DNA from: JAMHWF01 sp964371405
GTDB lineage: Bacteria; Pseudomonadota; Gammaproteobacteria; Burkholderiales; Burkholderiaceae_C
Length of the DNA stretch: 64,000 bases
NCBI GenBank assembly: GCA_964371405.1
Contig: CAYJLV010000004.1
Span: 1 to 64,000, forward strand
Direction of reading: 5' to 3'
Below the pieces are notes generated by a model that saw only the letters and a program-made list of their open reading frames with translations, was not told where the DNA came from and ran no database searches. Position numbers and translations under genes: made by a program. Shown piece after piece: positions 52,054 to 60,582 of the stretch; positions within the stretch are counted from its first letter, which is position 1; each line of letters begins with the position of its first letter.

Positions 52054-54134
52054 GCGGTGCCTCCGATGATGGAGCCGATACGGATCGAATGCGTTTCAGG
52101 AATCTCGCTGTGCCCCAGCACCTTGAGCCGCGGTGCGGCGCGGCGCAGCAGGCGCGCCATCGGCGCGCGGATCAGGTCGGGCACGAGCAGGCAGGCGGGC
52201 ACGCCGAGGTCTTCCTGGCGTTTGGCCGACTCGGCGGCCGAGCGCGTCAACGTGTCGGCGACGCCGGGGTCGAGCGCGGCGCCGTGCGGCGAGTTCAGCG
52301 CCTGCGCCACGAGGCGTTCGAGGTCGGGCTCGAGCGCGATCACGTCGAGCTCGCGCACCGGGCCATAGATCTGCTGCACGATGGCCGGCGCCAGGTGCAC
52401 GCGGATGCGGCGCGCCAGCTCGGCCGGGTCGGTGACGGTAGCGGCGTGTTCGGCCAGCGCCTCGACGATCGAGCGCATGTCGCGGATGTGCACGCCTTCC
52501 TCCAGCAGCAGCTGCAGCGTCTTTTGCACGGTGGCGATGCCGACCATCTTGGGAATCACGTCTTCGATCAGTTTCGGGGCCAGTTTGGTCACATGCTCGA
52601 CCAGCTGTTGCGTCTCGACACGGCCGAGCAGCTTGGCGGCATGAAGCTGCATCAAGTGTGAGAGGTGGGTCGCGACGACGGTCGAGCAATCAACGACCGT
52701 AAATCCGGCCATTTGGGCGGCCTCGCGCTGGCGCTCCTCGATCCACACGGCGGGCAGGCCGAAGGCCGGATCGGTGGTGCGCGTGCCGATCAGCTGCTGC
52801 GTCGCGTGGCCGGGGTTGATCGCCAGGTACATGCCCGGGTAGGCCTCGCCCTCGCCGACGACGGCGCCGCGCAGCGTCAGGCGGTACATGCCGGGCTTGA
52901 GCTCGAGGTTGTCGCGGATGTGCACCGGCGGCGGCAGGAAGCCGACGTCCTGCGCGAACTTGCGGCGCACGCCCTTGATGCGTTGCAGCAGGTCGCCTGA
53001 GCGCGTCTTGTCGACGAGCGCGATCAGCCGGTAGCCGACTTCGAGGCCGAGCGTGTCGACGGGTTGCAGGTCGTCCCAGCTCGCCTCGGCGTCGGCGGCG
53101 GGCGCCGTCACCGGCGCGGACGGTGCGTCCTTCTCGGCCTGCTGGCGCTGCGCCATGCGGCGCGCCAGCCAGCCCATGGCGCCGGCGATGAGCAGGAAGA
53201 CGACGTGCGGCATGCCCGGGATGACGCCGAGCACGCCGATGATGACGGCCGCGATCGCCAGCGCACGCGGCGAGTTGAACACCTGCTTGGCGATCTGGCT
53301 GCCGACGTCTTGCTCCTTGCCGACGCGCGACACCACCATGGCGGCCGACACCGAGATCAGCAGTGCAGGAATCTGCGCCACGAGGGCGTCGCCCACGGCG
53401 AGCTGGACGTAGGTCGAGGCTGCCTGCGAGGCCGGCAGGTCGTGCTGGATCACTCCGACGATGAAGCCGCCGATGACGTTGATGACCAGGATCAGGATGG
53501 CTGCGATGGCGTCGCCGCGCACGAACTTGGAGGCGCCGTCCATGGAGCCATAGAACTCGGCTTCGTCGGCCACTTCGACGCGCCGGCGCTTGGCGTCCTT
53601 TTCGTCGATCAGGCCGGCGTTCAGGTCGGCGTCGATCGCCATCTGCTTGCCGGGCATGGCGTCGAGAGTGAAGCGCGCGCCGACCTCGGCGATGCGCTCG
53701 GCACCCTTGGTCACCACGATGAAGTTGATGACGACGAGGATGGCGAAGACGATCAGGCCGACGGTGAAGTTGCCGCCGATGAGGAAGTGGCCGAACGACT
53801 CGATCACGGCGCCGGCGGCGCCGGTGCCGGTGTGGCCTTCGAGCAGCACGACACGCGTCGACGCGACGTTGAGCGACAGCCGCAGCAGCGTGGTCACCAG
53901 CAGCACCGACGGGAAGGCGGCGAAGTCGAGCGGCCGCACCATGCTTGCCGACACCATCATCACCATCAGCGCCAGCGCGATGTTGAAGGTGAACAGCAGG
54001 TCGAGCGCGAACGGCGGCAGCGGCAGCACCATCATCGCCAGCACGAGCACGATGAACAGCGGCGCGAGCAGCGCCTTGAGCAGACCGGCGTTCGGGCCGA
54101 GCAGCCGCTGCAGTTGCGCCGTCATGGCGTTCAT
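52050..54134 (-). CDS. flhA: flagellar export apparatus protein FlhA
   Basis: A protein of 694 residues. Eight hydrophobic segments occupy the N-terminal half, with VVTKGAERIAEVGARFTLDAMPGKQMAIDADL (two adjacent conserved stretches) of the FHIPEP family. The large cytoplasmic ring domain follows. It docks chaperone-substrate complexes and couples to the proton gradient. It overlaps flhB and flhF by 4 bp each. Confidence 0.96.
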   Translation of the reverse strand: MNAMTAQLQRLLGPNAGLLKALLAPLFIVLVLAMMVLPLPPFALDLLFTFNIALALMVMMVSASMVRPLDFAAFPSVLLVTTLLRLSLNVASTRVVLLEGHTGTGAAGAVIESFGHFLIGGNFTVGLIVFAILVVINFIVVTKGAERIAEVGARFTLDAMPGKQMAIDADLNAGLIDEKDAKRRRVEVADEAEFYGSMDGASKFVRGDAIAAILILVINVIGGFIVGVIQHDLPASQAASTYVQLAVGDALVAQIPALLISVSAAMVVSRVGKEQDVGSQIAKQVFNSPRALAIAAVIIGVLGVIPGMPHVVFLLIAGAMGWLARRMAQRQQAEKDAPSAPVTAPAADAEASWDDLQPVDTLGLEVGYRLIALVDKTRSGDLLQRIKGVRRKFAQDVGFLPPPVHIRDNLELKPGMYRLTLRGAVVGEGEAYPGMYLAINPGHATQQLIGTRTTDPAFGLPAVWIEERQREAAQMAGFTVVDCSTVVATHLSHLMQLHAAKLLGRVETQQLVEHVTKLAPKLIEDVIPKMVGIATVQKTLQLLLEEGVHIRDMRSIVEALAEHAATVTDPAELARRIRVHLAPAIVQQIYGPVRELDVIALEPDLERLVAQALNSPHGAALDPGVADTLTRSAAESAKRQEDLGVPACLLVPDLIRAPMARLLRRAAPRLKVLGHSEIPETHSIRIGSIIGGTA

Positions 54135-55297
54135 GCGTCATCCTCCGGGGCGTCGTCGCCCTTCGTGTGGTGCGGGTCGAGTTCGGCCGGCACGGCGAGC
54201 GCCGGCAACGATTGCGGCATCGGCGCCTTGCCGCCAAGCGCGGCACGCAACTGGTAGACGTAGGCCAGCACCTGCGCCACAGCGGCGAACAGGGCGGCCG
54301 GGATCTCGCGGTCGATCTGCGCGTGGGCGTAGAGCGCGCGCGCCAGCGGCGGCGCCTGCAGCACCGGCACCTTGTGCTCGTTCGCGGCGTCGCGGATGCG
54401 CATCGCCAGCAGGTCGGCGCCCTTGGCGACGACACGCGGCGCGGCCATCGTCGCGTCGTCGTACTTCAGCGCCACGGCGTAGTGCGTCGGGTTCATCACG
54501 ACGAGATCGGCCTTGGGTACGGCGGCGATCATGCGGCGGTTGGCGCGCTCGCGCATCAGCGCCTTGACCTTGGACTTGACCTCGGCGTTGCCCTCGAGCT
54601 CCTTGTGCTCCTGCTTGGCTTCCTGGTGCGACATCTTCTGGCGCGCCAGGTGCAGGTGGCGCTGCAGCGGCACATCGACCAGTGCGAACGCCGCCAGCAG
54701 CAGCACGAGCAGCGCCACGCCGCCGGCGAGCGTGCTCGCGACGTGGCCGAGCGCCGTCGGCAGCGGCAGCGCGAGCGCGGCGCCGAAGCTGTCGATGTGG
54801 CGGCTCAGGTACCAGGCGCCGATGCCGCCGAGCAGCAGCGCGAGCAGGCAGGCCTTGAGCGTGTCGCCGAGCTGACGCTTCGACATCAAGCGCGGCAGGC
54901 CGGCCAGCGGGTTGAGCTTGGAGAAACGCGGCGCAAGCGGCTTGAAGCTCCAGACCCAACCGCCGCCGGCCAGCGCAACGGCCAGCGCGACGACCATCAT
55001 CAGTGCGCCCAGCGGCGCGACGAAGGCGAGGAACAGCGGCGCCAGCGCCGCCATCCGTTCGCCCATCGCGGCCGGCGTGGCGAGCGCCGCGGCGTCGAAG
55101 CGCAGCGCGGACGCCAGCACCTCCTGCAGCGTGCGCGCCGCCCCGGGGCCGAAGGCGACCAGAGCCGCGCCTCCGGCGGTGATCGTCGCGAAGTGCGACA
55201 GATCGCGCGAGCGCGCGATCTGTCCTTCCGCGCGCACACGCTGCAGCTTGCGCTGCGATGCTGGCAGGTTGCGGTCTTGTGCGCTGTTGTCGGCCAT
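54131..55297 (-). CDS. flhB: flagellar export switch protein FlhB
   Basis: A protein of 388 residues. Four membrane segments and the autocleavage site NPTH at 269-272 (within VVMNPTHYAVALKYD) are seen. The long acidic C-terminal tail goes slightly beyond the usual length. Cleavage at NPTH switches export from hook to filament. The element 55322-55363 is only 25 bp upstream of the start. Confidence 0.96.
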   Translation of the reverse strand: MADNSAQDRNLPASQRKLQRVRAEGQIARSRDLSHFATITAGGAALVAFGPGAARTLQEVLASALRFDAAALATPAAMGERMAALAPLFLAFVAPLGALMMVVALAVALAGGGWVWSFKPLAPRFSKLNPLAGLPRLMSKRQLGDTLKACLLALLLGGIGAWYLSRHIDSFGAALALPLPTALGHVASTLAGGVALLVLLLAAFALVDVPLQRHLHLARQKMSHQEAKQEHKELEGNAEVKSKVKALMRERANRRMIAAVPKADLVVMNPTHYAVALKYDDATMAAPRVVAKGADLLAMRIRDAANEHKVPVLQAPPLARALYAHAQIDREIPAALFAAVAQVLAYVYQLRAALGGKAPMPQSLPALAVPAELDPHHTKGDDAPEDDA

Positions 55298-55321
55298 GTC
55301 GAGGAGGGATGTTCTCCTCGA

Positions 55322-55363
55322 CGATTGTTCCGGCGGGGCGCCGGAACTTAAGGCCGATAAGCG
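55322..55363 (-). promoter_or_regulatory. 42-bp bipartite element before flhB (candidate FlhDC box)
   Basis: Plus-strand ends are CGATTGTTCCGGCG and GGCCGATAAGCG, with the same 42-bp span and orientation as the copies before fliL and fliF. An 8-bp inverted repeat (TTCCGGCG...CGCCGGAA) sits inside. The distance to the start codon is only 25 bp, which is short for an FlhDC-activated promoter, so this copy is less certain. Confidence 0.45.
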
Positions 55364-55410
55364 GGAGGAAGGGCGGTCAAATGCCGGCCCTCACCCCGGC
55401 CCGGGGGCGC

Positions 55411-56034
55411 TCAGAACCCGAGACTCGCCAGCAGGTCGTCGACCTGTTCCTGGTTGGCGACGACGTCGGTGCGTCCGCTCGGATCGACGACGGGGCCCTG
55501 CAGCAGCGCCGGATCGATGTGGCGCTGGCCGGCCGGCGCCGTCTGCAGCAGCAGCTTGAGCAACTGGTCCTCGATGTCGCCGGCCAGTTTGACGACCTTG
55601 GCGACCACCTGGCCGGTCAGGTCGTGGAAGTCCTGCGCCATCATGATGTCGGTCAGGTGCTGGTCGATGCGCGCCGTCGACGCCTCGACGTCGCCGACGA
55701 AGTTCATCACCGAACCCGACGCGACGGCCTTGACCGGGTCGGCGACGATCGACTGCGCCATGCGGCGCGTCGCGTCGGCGATGCTGCCGTGCTCGGCCTT
55801 CGCGCTGTCGACGAGGTTCAGCACCTTCTCGGCGGCCTCGCCTGTCTTGGCGGCAATGTAGGTGAGGCGGCTGCGTGCGTCCGGCAGGGAATCCGTCAGC
55901 TCGCCCAGGCGCGGCATGAAGCCGAGCTGGGACAGCGTGTCGTGCAGCTGGCGCGCCATCTCGCCGAGTTGCTGGTGCACGATCGGCGGCGTTTCATGGG
56001 CGACGGGCGCGGGGATGGCGGCGGGGTGGCTCAT
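55411..56034 (-). CDS. cheZ: CheY-P phosphatase CheZ
   Basis: A protein of 207 residues. A long helical hairpin contains AQDFHDLTGQVVAKV, with the catalytic D138 and Q142. The C-terminal CheY-binding peptide VDDLLASLGF follows an unstructured linker. It dephosphorylates CheY-P. It lies 10 bp after cheY. Confidence 0.95.
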   Translation of the reverse strand: MSHPAAIPAPVAHETPPIVHQQLGEMARQLHDTLSQLGFMPRLGELTDSLPDARSRLTYIAAKTGEAAEKVLNLVDSAKAEHGSIADATRRMAQSIVADPVKAVASGSVMNFVGDVEASTARIDQHLTDIMMAQDFHDLTGQVVAKVVKLAGDIEDQLLKLLLQTAPAGQRHIDPALLQGPVVDPSGRTDVVANQEQVDDLLASLGF

Positions 56035-56044
56035 GTTGTTGTTC

Positions 56045-56437
56045 TCACTTGCCCAGCTTTTGCAGGATCTTCTGCACCTTCTCTTCGAGGGTGGCCTTCG
56101 TGAACGGCTTGACGATGTAGCCGGCGGCGCCTTCCTGCGCGGCGCGCACGATGTCTTCCTTGCGCGCCTCGGCCGTCACCATCAGCACCGGCAGGTGCTT
56201 GAGCGTCTCGTCGGCCTTGATCTGCGCGAGCAGCTCGAAGCCGTTCATGTTGGGCATGTTGATGTCGCTGACGACGAACTCGAAGCGGTCGTTGCGCAGC
56301 TTCTGCAGCGCCATCACGCCATCCTCGGCTTCCTCGGCGTTGTTGAAGCCGCTTTCCTTGAGCAGCCCGCGCACGATGCGGCGCATGGTCGAGAAGTCGT
56401 CGACGATCAGGAATTTCATGTCGGTGGCGGAGCTCAT
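56045..56437 (-). CDS. cheY: chemotaxis response regulator CheY
   Basis: A protein of 130 residues close to enteric CheY: FLIVDDFSTMRRIVRGLL, D58 in VVSDINMPNMNG, T88 region VTAEA and K in YIVKPF. ATG 56437 (MSSATDMKF) matches the usual N-terminal length. It precedes cheZ and is the best candidate for the motor-binding CheY. Confidence 0.95.
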   Translation of the reverse strand: MSSATDMKFLIVDDFSTMRRIVRGLLKESGFNNAEEAEDGVMALQKLRNDRFEFVVSDINMPNMNGFELLAQIKADETLKHLPVLMVTAEARKEDIVRAAQEGAAGYIVKPFTKATLEEKVQKILQKLGK

Positions 56438-56484
56438 GGGTAACCTCGGCTGCTGCAATCGCGCTGCGCGCTGAATTGACTCGG

Positions 56485-57477
56485 TTATCGGGCGTTCGGC
56501 GGCGGGCTTGAGCCCTGTGCGACGAGCGATCCCTGCGCCGGCGCCGGCGCGGCGGCGGACGGGCCGGCGCCGAACGAGGGTTCGGCGGGCTCGGGCGGCT
56601 CGACCGGCTTGTCGAAGAAGCGGTCCTCGGCGTCGCGGTTCATCACGATGATGCTGATGCGCCGGTTGGCTGCGCTCAGCGGGTCGACCTTGTCGAACGG
56701 CACGCTCGACGCGAGACCCTGCACGCGCAGCACGCGCGCGGCGGGCAGGCCGCCGGCGAGCAGCTCGCGGCGCGACGCGTTGGCGCGGTCGGACGACAGC
56801 TCCCAGTTGCTGTAGCCGAACTCGCCGGTGGCGAACCCCGCGGCGTCGGTGTGGCCTTCGAGCGTCAGGCGGTTCGGCACTTCGTTCAATACGCGGCCGA
56901 TCTCCTGCAGCAGCTCGCGCATGTAGGGCTTCACGATCGCGCTGCCGCTGTCGAACATCGGCCGGCTCTGCTCGTCGACGATCTGGATGCGCAGGCCGTC
57001 GGCCGTCATGTCCAGGCGCATCTGCGAGTGCAACGGCGCGAGCTTGGCGCTGGCGGTGATCGCGTCGTCGACGCGCTTTTGGAGCGACTCGAGCCGCGCG
57101 ATCTCGGCGCGCTTTTGCTCGGCCTTCAGCGCCTTGAGGTTGATGGTGCGGCGCTGCGCCTCGACGTCGCCGTTCTTGACCTGGCCGTGCGTGCGCGAGA
57201 GATCCTGCCCGCCGCCCTTGACGACGTGCGATGCGTCGCCCGAGCCGGTGCCGCCGCCGAGCAGCGAGATCTTCAGCGGCGAGTTGAAGTAGTCGGCAAT
57301 GCCCTTGCGGTCGCCTTCGCTGGTCGAGCCGAGCAGCCACATCAGCAGGAAGAAGGCCATCATCGCCGTGACGAAGTCGGCATAGGCGATCTTCCAGGCG
57401 CCGCCGTGGCGGCCATGGCCGCCCTTCTTGATGCGCTTGACGATGATCGGCTGCAGCCGCTTCGCGTCACCCGCCAT
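56485..57477 (-). CDS. motB: flagellar stator protein MotB
   Basis: A protein of 330 residues. One membrane helix has the proton-carrying Asp at D34 in AYADFVTAMM. A plug/linker and a peptidoglycan-binding OmpA-like domain (LTLEGHTDAAGF) follow. A 43-residue Pro/Ala-rich tail after the OmpA domain is longer than usual. ATG 57477 is used; the GTG just before it is possible. Confidence 0.96.
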   Translation of the reverse strand: MAGDAKRLQPIIVKRIKKGGHGRHGGAWKIAYADFVTAMMAFFLLMWLLGSTSEGDRKGIADYFNSPLKISLLGGGTGSGDASHVVKGGGQDLSRTHGQVKNGDVEAQRRTINLKALKAEQKRAEIARLESLQKRVDDAITASAKLAPLHSQMRLDMTADGLRIQIVDEQSRPMFDSGSAIVKPYMRELLQEIGRVLNEVPNRLTLEGHTDAAGFATGEFGYSNWELSSDRANASRRELLAGGLPAARVLRVQGLASSVPFDKVDPLSAANRRISIIVMNRDAEDRFFDKPVEPPEPAEPSFGAGPSAAAPAPAQGSLVAQGSSPPPNAR

Positions 57478-57530
57478 CACAAACCTCGCTCATGCGCGCG
57501 CGGCCGAGCGCCGGGCCGCCCCAAGTCGGC

Positions 57531-57550
57531 CGCGCCCCCCTCGGGGGGCA
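57531..57550. repeat. short GC palindrome between motA and motB
   Basis: C6-TC-G6 in the 100-bp gap between the stator genes, resembling the C-run/G-run half of the repeat at 1228-1271. It could lower read-through or stabilise the motA message. Confidence 0.45.
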
Positions 57551-57577
57551 GGAGCCGTACCCGGCGACGGGGGGTCG

Positions 57578-58438
57578 TCATTTCTTCCCCTTCACGTGGT
57601 CCTCGAGCTCTGTGAAGCTCGGGCGCTCCGTCGAATAGAGCACCTTGCGGCCGAACTCGACGGCGACCTGCGGCGCATAGCCCTGCATGCTGGCCAGCAG
57701 GGTCGTCTTGATGCACTGCAGCTCCTTGGAGCTCTCGTCATTCTTCTGCTCGAGCAGGCCGCCGAGCGGCTCGACGACGGCATAGGCCAGCAGGATGCCG
57801 AGGAAGGTGCCGACCAGCGCCGAGCCGATCATCTGGCCGAGCACGGCCGGCGGCTGGCCGACCGAACCCATCGTGTTGACGACGCCGAGCACCGCCGCGA
57901 CGATGCCGAACGCCGGCAGCGCGCCCGCCAGCCGCGCGATCGCCGCCGCCGGCGCGTGCGCCTCGTGGTGGTGGGTCTCGATCTCGCTGTCCATCAGGCT
58001 CTCGATCTCGTGGGCGTTGAGATTGCCCGAGACCATCATGCGCAGGTAGTCGGTGATGAACTCGACGACGTGGTGGTCGGCGCCGACCGTCGCGTACTTC
58101 TGGAACACGGGCGACTCCTCGGGGTGCTCGACGTCGTTCTCGATCGACATCAGCCCTTCCTTGCGTGCCTTCTGCAGGATGTCGTAGAGCAGCGCCATCA
58201 GCTCCATGTAGCGCGCCTTGGTGTACTTCGAGCTCTTGAGCAGCGTCGGCAGCGCCTTCATGACGGCCTTGAGCGTCTTGGGCTGGTTGTTGACGGCGAA
58301 GGCGCCCGCGGCGCCGCCGCCGATGGCCATCATCTCGGTCGGGATGGCGTGCAGGATCACGCCGATGTTGCCGCCGTGAATGATGTACGCGCCGAAGATG
58401 CAGCCCAGCGCGACGACGTAGCCGATGATGACGAACAT
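57578..58438 (-). CDS. motA: flagellar stator protein MotA
   Basis: A protein of 286 residues with four membrane helices, the usual IIGYVVALGCIFGAYIIHGG start, FGIVAAVLGVVNTMGSVGQP and VGTFLGILLAYAVVEPLGG. Five copies surround two MotB to conduct protons. It heads motA-motB-cheY-cheZ. The FliA-type promoter at 58497-58522 lies about 60 bp upstream. Confidence 0.96.
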   Translation of the reverse strand: MFVIIGYVVALGCIFGAYIIHGGNIGVILHAIPTEMMAIGGGAAGAFAVNNQPKTLKAVMKALPTLLKSSKYTKARYMELMALLYDILQKARKEGLMSIENDVEHPEESPVFQKYATVGADHHVVEFITDYLRMMVSGNLNAHEIESLMDSEIETHHHEAHAPAAAIARLAGALPAFGIVAAVLGVVNTMGSVGQPPAVLGQMIGSALVGTFLGILLAYAVVEPLGGLLEQKNDESSKELQCIKTTLLASMQGYAPQVAVEFGRKVLYSTERPSFTELEDHVKGKK

Positions 58439-58496
58439 GGTCTGGCGGTTCGGAGTTGCGGCTCACGCTGCGTCAGTGCAACGGGCCTCGGCTGTA

Positions 58497-58522
58497 TATC
58501 GGCGCCGCAGCCGCGCACTTGA
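58497..58522 (-). promoter_or_regulatory. sigma-28 (FliA) promoter of motA
   Basis: On the minus strand TCAAG (58518-58522), 14 bases, then GCCGATA (58497-58503). This agrees with the FliA consensus of gamma- and betaproteobacteria (TCAAG/TAAAG-N14-15-GCCGATA). It is 59 bp before the motA ATG. It supports late-class transcription of motAB. Confidence 0.75.
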
Positions 58523-58603
58523 TGCCGAGTTGCATTCCGGTCCGGGCGATCGGCGCGAAGCGTGCGAACGATCCGGGAGATATCGGCCCGCCGGCCGCGG
58601 ACT

Positions 58604-59371
58604 TCAGCGCCCGATGCGGTACAGCCAGACGCGGCGCCCGTCGCGACAGGCGGCGACGGCGCTCGGCCGCACGCCTTCGACCGCGAACTCGAGGCTCGCC
58701 AGCCAGGCGCCCGGCGCCAGCTCGGCGCGCGCCTTGGCCCATGCGCGCGCCATGGTCTCGGGGCGCTGGAACAGGTAGACGAGGGCGCAGCCGCGCCAGT
58801 CCTGCGACCACATGTCGCCCTGGCGCACGCGCGCCCAAGGGCAGCGCAGGCGCGCGGCGAGCGCCAGCGGCCAGCTGCGCTCGATGCCTTCGACGGCGGC
58901 GCGCGGAAAGCTGCGGCGCAGCGCCGCCAGCCCGTGACCGAGGCCGCAACCAGCGTCGAGCACGCGCGCGCCGTCGGGCAGCGTGATGTGCGCAGGCAGC
59001 GCGTCGAGCGCGTCGGCCGGTGTCGGAAAAAGAGGCGCGTCGCGCCAAGCGCTCACCGGATAGGCCAGCGCGAGCAGCACGAGCGAGAGCAGCCAGGCCC
59101 AGCCCGGCACGCCGCCGGCCAGCCCCGCCGCGGCGAGCGAGAGCGGAAAGCCGCCCGCGATGATGAGGCGGCGCCACGGCGTGTTGCCGGCCGCGCCGAG
59201 CACGATGCCGGCGACGATGCCGCCGGCCGCCGCGATGCCGGGCTGCGAGCCGGCCGCGCGCAGCAGCGCATAGAGGCCCCAGGCGAGGCCCCAGCCGAGC
59301 AGCGCCGGCAGCGGCCAGACGCCGCGCCGCGGCGCGGCCGCCGGGGGCGCCGCGAGCAGGGTGCGAGCCAT
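58604..59371 (-). CDS. membrane-anchored class I SAM-dependent methyltransferase
   Basis: A protein of 255 residues. Three to four hydrophobic segments (about 20-40, 47-62, 68-88, 91-106) precede a Rossmann methyltransferase domain with motif I VLDAGCGLG at 137-145 and GDMWSQDW further on. The C-terminal half of the usual fold is short. It lies 13 bp after flhC and some 165 bp before motA, between the master regulator and the stator genes. A flagellar target (flagellin or regulator) is only a guess from position. Confidence 0.75.
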   Translation of the reverse strand: MARTLLAAPPAAAPRRGVWPLPALLGWGLAWGLYALLRAAGSQPGIAAAGGIVAGIVLGAAGNTPWRRLIIAGGFPLSLAAAGLAGGVPGWAWLLSLVLLALAYPVSAWRDAPLFPTPADALDALPAHITLPDGARVLDAGCGLGHGLAALRRSFPRAAVEGIERSWPLALAARLRCPWARVRQGDMWSQDWRGCALVYLFQRPETMARAWAKARAELAPGAWLASLEFAVEGVRPSAVAACRDGRRVWLYRIGR

Positions 59372-59384
59372 GGTCAGAGGTTCT

Positions 59385-59987
59385 TCAGTGCAGGTGCGCT
59401 GCTTCGGCCTCGTCGAGCTCGTCGCCTGCGAGAACCTTGCGCGTGGCGCTGTCGAACTGGATCGAGCCCGCGGCTTTGCCCTTGCCGGCGCGCGCCGGCG
59501 GGTTGCACAGGCCGCAGACGAAGTGGCGCGCGATCTCGTGCGGGTGGGTGACGAAGTGGCCGCCGCACTTGGAGCACTTGGTCATCGTCAGCATGCCGTT
59601 GTCGACGAACTTGACGAGGCGCCAGGCGCGCGTGATCGACAGCAGCGGCTCGAGGTTCTGCGCCTGCGTCTGCTCGAGATAGAGCTGGTAGGCCTTGATC
59701 ACGGTGTCGATCTCGTCGAGCTCGGCCACCTTGTTCAGGTATTCGTGCACGTTGAGGAACAGCGACGCGTGGATGTTGGGCTGCCAGGTCATGAACCAGT
59801 CGGTCGAGAACGGCAGCTGGCCCTTGCTCGGCGACTTGCCGGCCACTTCCTTGTACAGGCGCAGCAGGCGCTCGTAGGACAGGTCGGTCTCCGATTCCAG
59901 CACCTGCAGGCGCGCGCCGAGGTTGATCAGCGTGACAGCGCGGTCGATCTGCTTGGCTTCGGTCAGGATGCTCTTGATGCGTGCCAT
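59385..59987 (-). CDS. flhC: flagellar master regulator subunit FlhC
   Basis: A protein of 200 residues. The four zinc-binding Cys are at C138, C141, C158 and C161 (CSKCGG and VCGLC), the same spacing as E. coli FlhC. WFMTWQPNIHASLFLN is conserved. With FlhD it forms the FlhD4C2 activator of class II flagellar promoters. It lies 34 bp after flhD. Confidence 0.96.
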   Translation of the reverse strand: MARIKSILTEAKQIDRAVTLINLGARLQVLESETDLSYERLLRLYKEVAGKSPSKGQLPFSTDWFMTWQPNIHASLFLNVHEYLNKVAELDEIDTVIKAYQLYLEQTQAQNLEPLLSITRAWRLVKFVDNGMLTMTKCSKCGGHFVTHPHEIARHFVCGLCNPPARAGKGKAAGSIQFDSATRKVLAGDELDEAEAAHLH

Positions 59988-60021
59988 GGCGTCGGTGCTC
60001 CGGAGTGCGAGGGGGTGGGGG

Positions 60022-60345
60022 TCAGGCGGCCTCTTGATGGCGGCCGGCCATCAGGATGCTGGCGTGCAGGCGCGACGTGACGTCGTTGGCGGCCGTCTTG
60101 CCGTGGTTGGTGAGCAGGGCCCAGACCACGTCGTCGTCCATGCGGAAGCGGCACAGCAGCGTGTTGCCCGAGGCGATCTTCATCATCTGCGCCGGGCTCA
60201 GCGTGTCGATCGTCGCCGCCGTCTCTTCCGAGATGCCGAGGCGGAACAGCGCCTGCTCGCGGTCGGCGCGGATCAGGCTCTGCGCCAGCATCAGGTACGA
60301 CAGGTTCGTTTCGCGGATCTCGCTGAGGATCGTTTCGGTGTTCAT
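60022..60345 (-). CDS. flhD: flagellar master regulator subunit FlhD
   Basis: A protein of 107 residues. TILSEIRETNLSYLMLAQSL and AQMMKIASGNTLLCRFRMDD are typical of FlhD. The conserved start MNTETIL with AGGAG ten bases upstream fixes ATG 60345. It contributes specificity to the FlhD4C2 complex. The 237 bp before it are shared with the divergent glycosyltransferase; no clear promoter is seen. Confidence 0.95.
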   Translation of the reverse strand: MNTETILSEIRETNLSYLMLAQSLIRADREQALFRLGISEETAATIDTLSPAQMMKIASGNTLLCRFRMDDDVVWALLTNHGKTAANDVTSRLHASILMAGRHQEAA

Positions 60346-60582
60346 TGCGGCTCCTGGGGGCTGGTTGCGCATTCGATGGAAGTGATTGTGGGCAGCCCCC
60401 CGCGCATGGGACATCAGGCCGGTTCTGTGGCTTGAGTCCATCTTCTTCCGTGCCGCGTGTCAGGCAAATTCCTACAGCCGGGACGGCGCGGCAAGCGAAC
60501 TGAAGGGTGGAAGCGCCGCTGCTTTCCGGATGGGCGGGACGGGGCGGCCGGGACAATCGACGCAGCCATTTTCGGAGCCACC

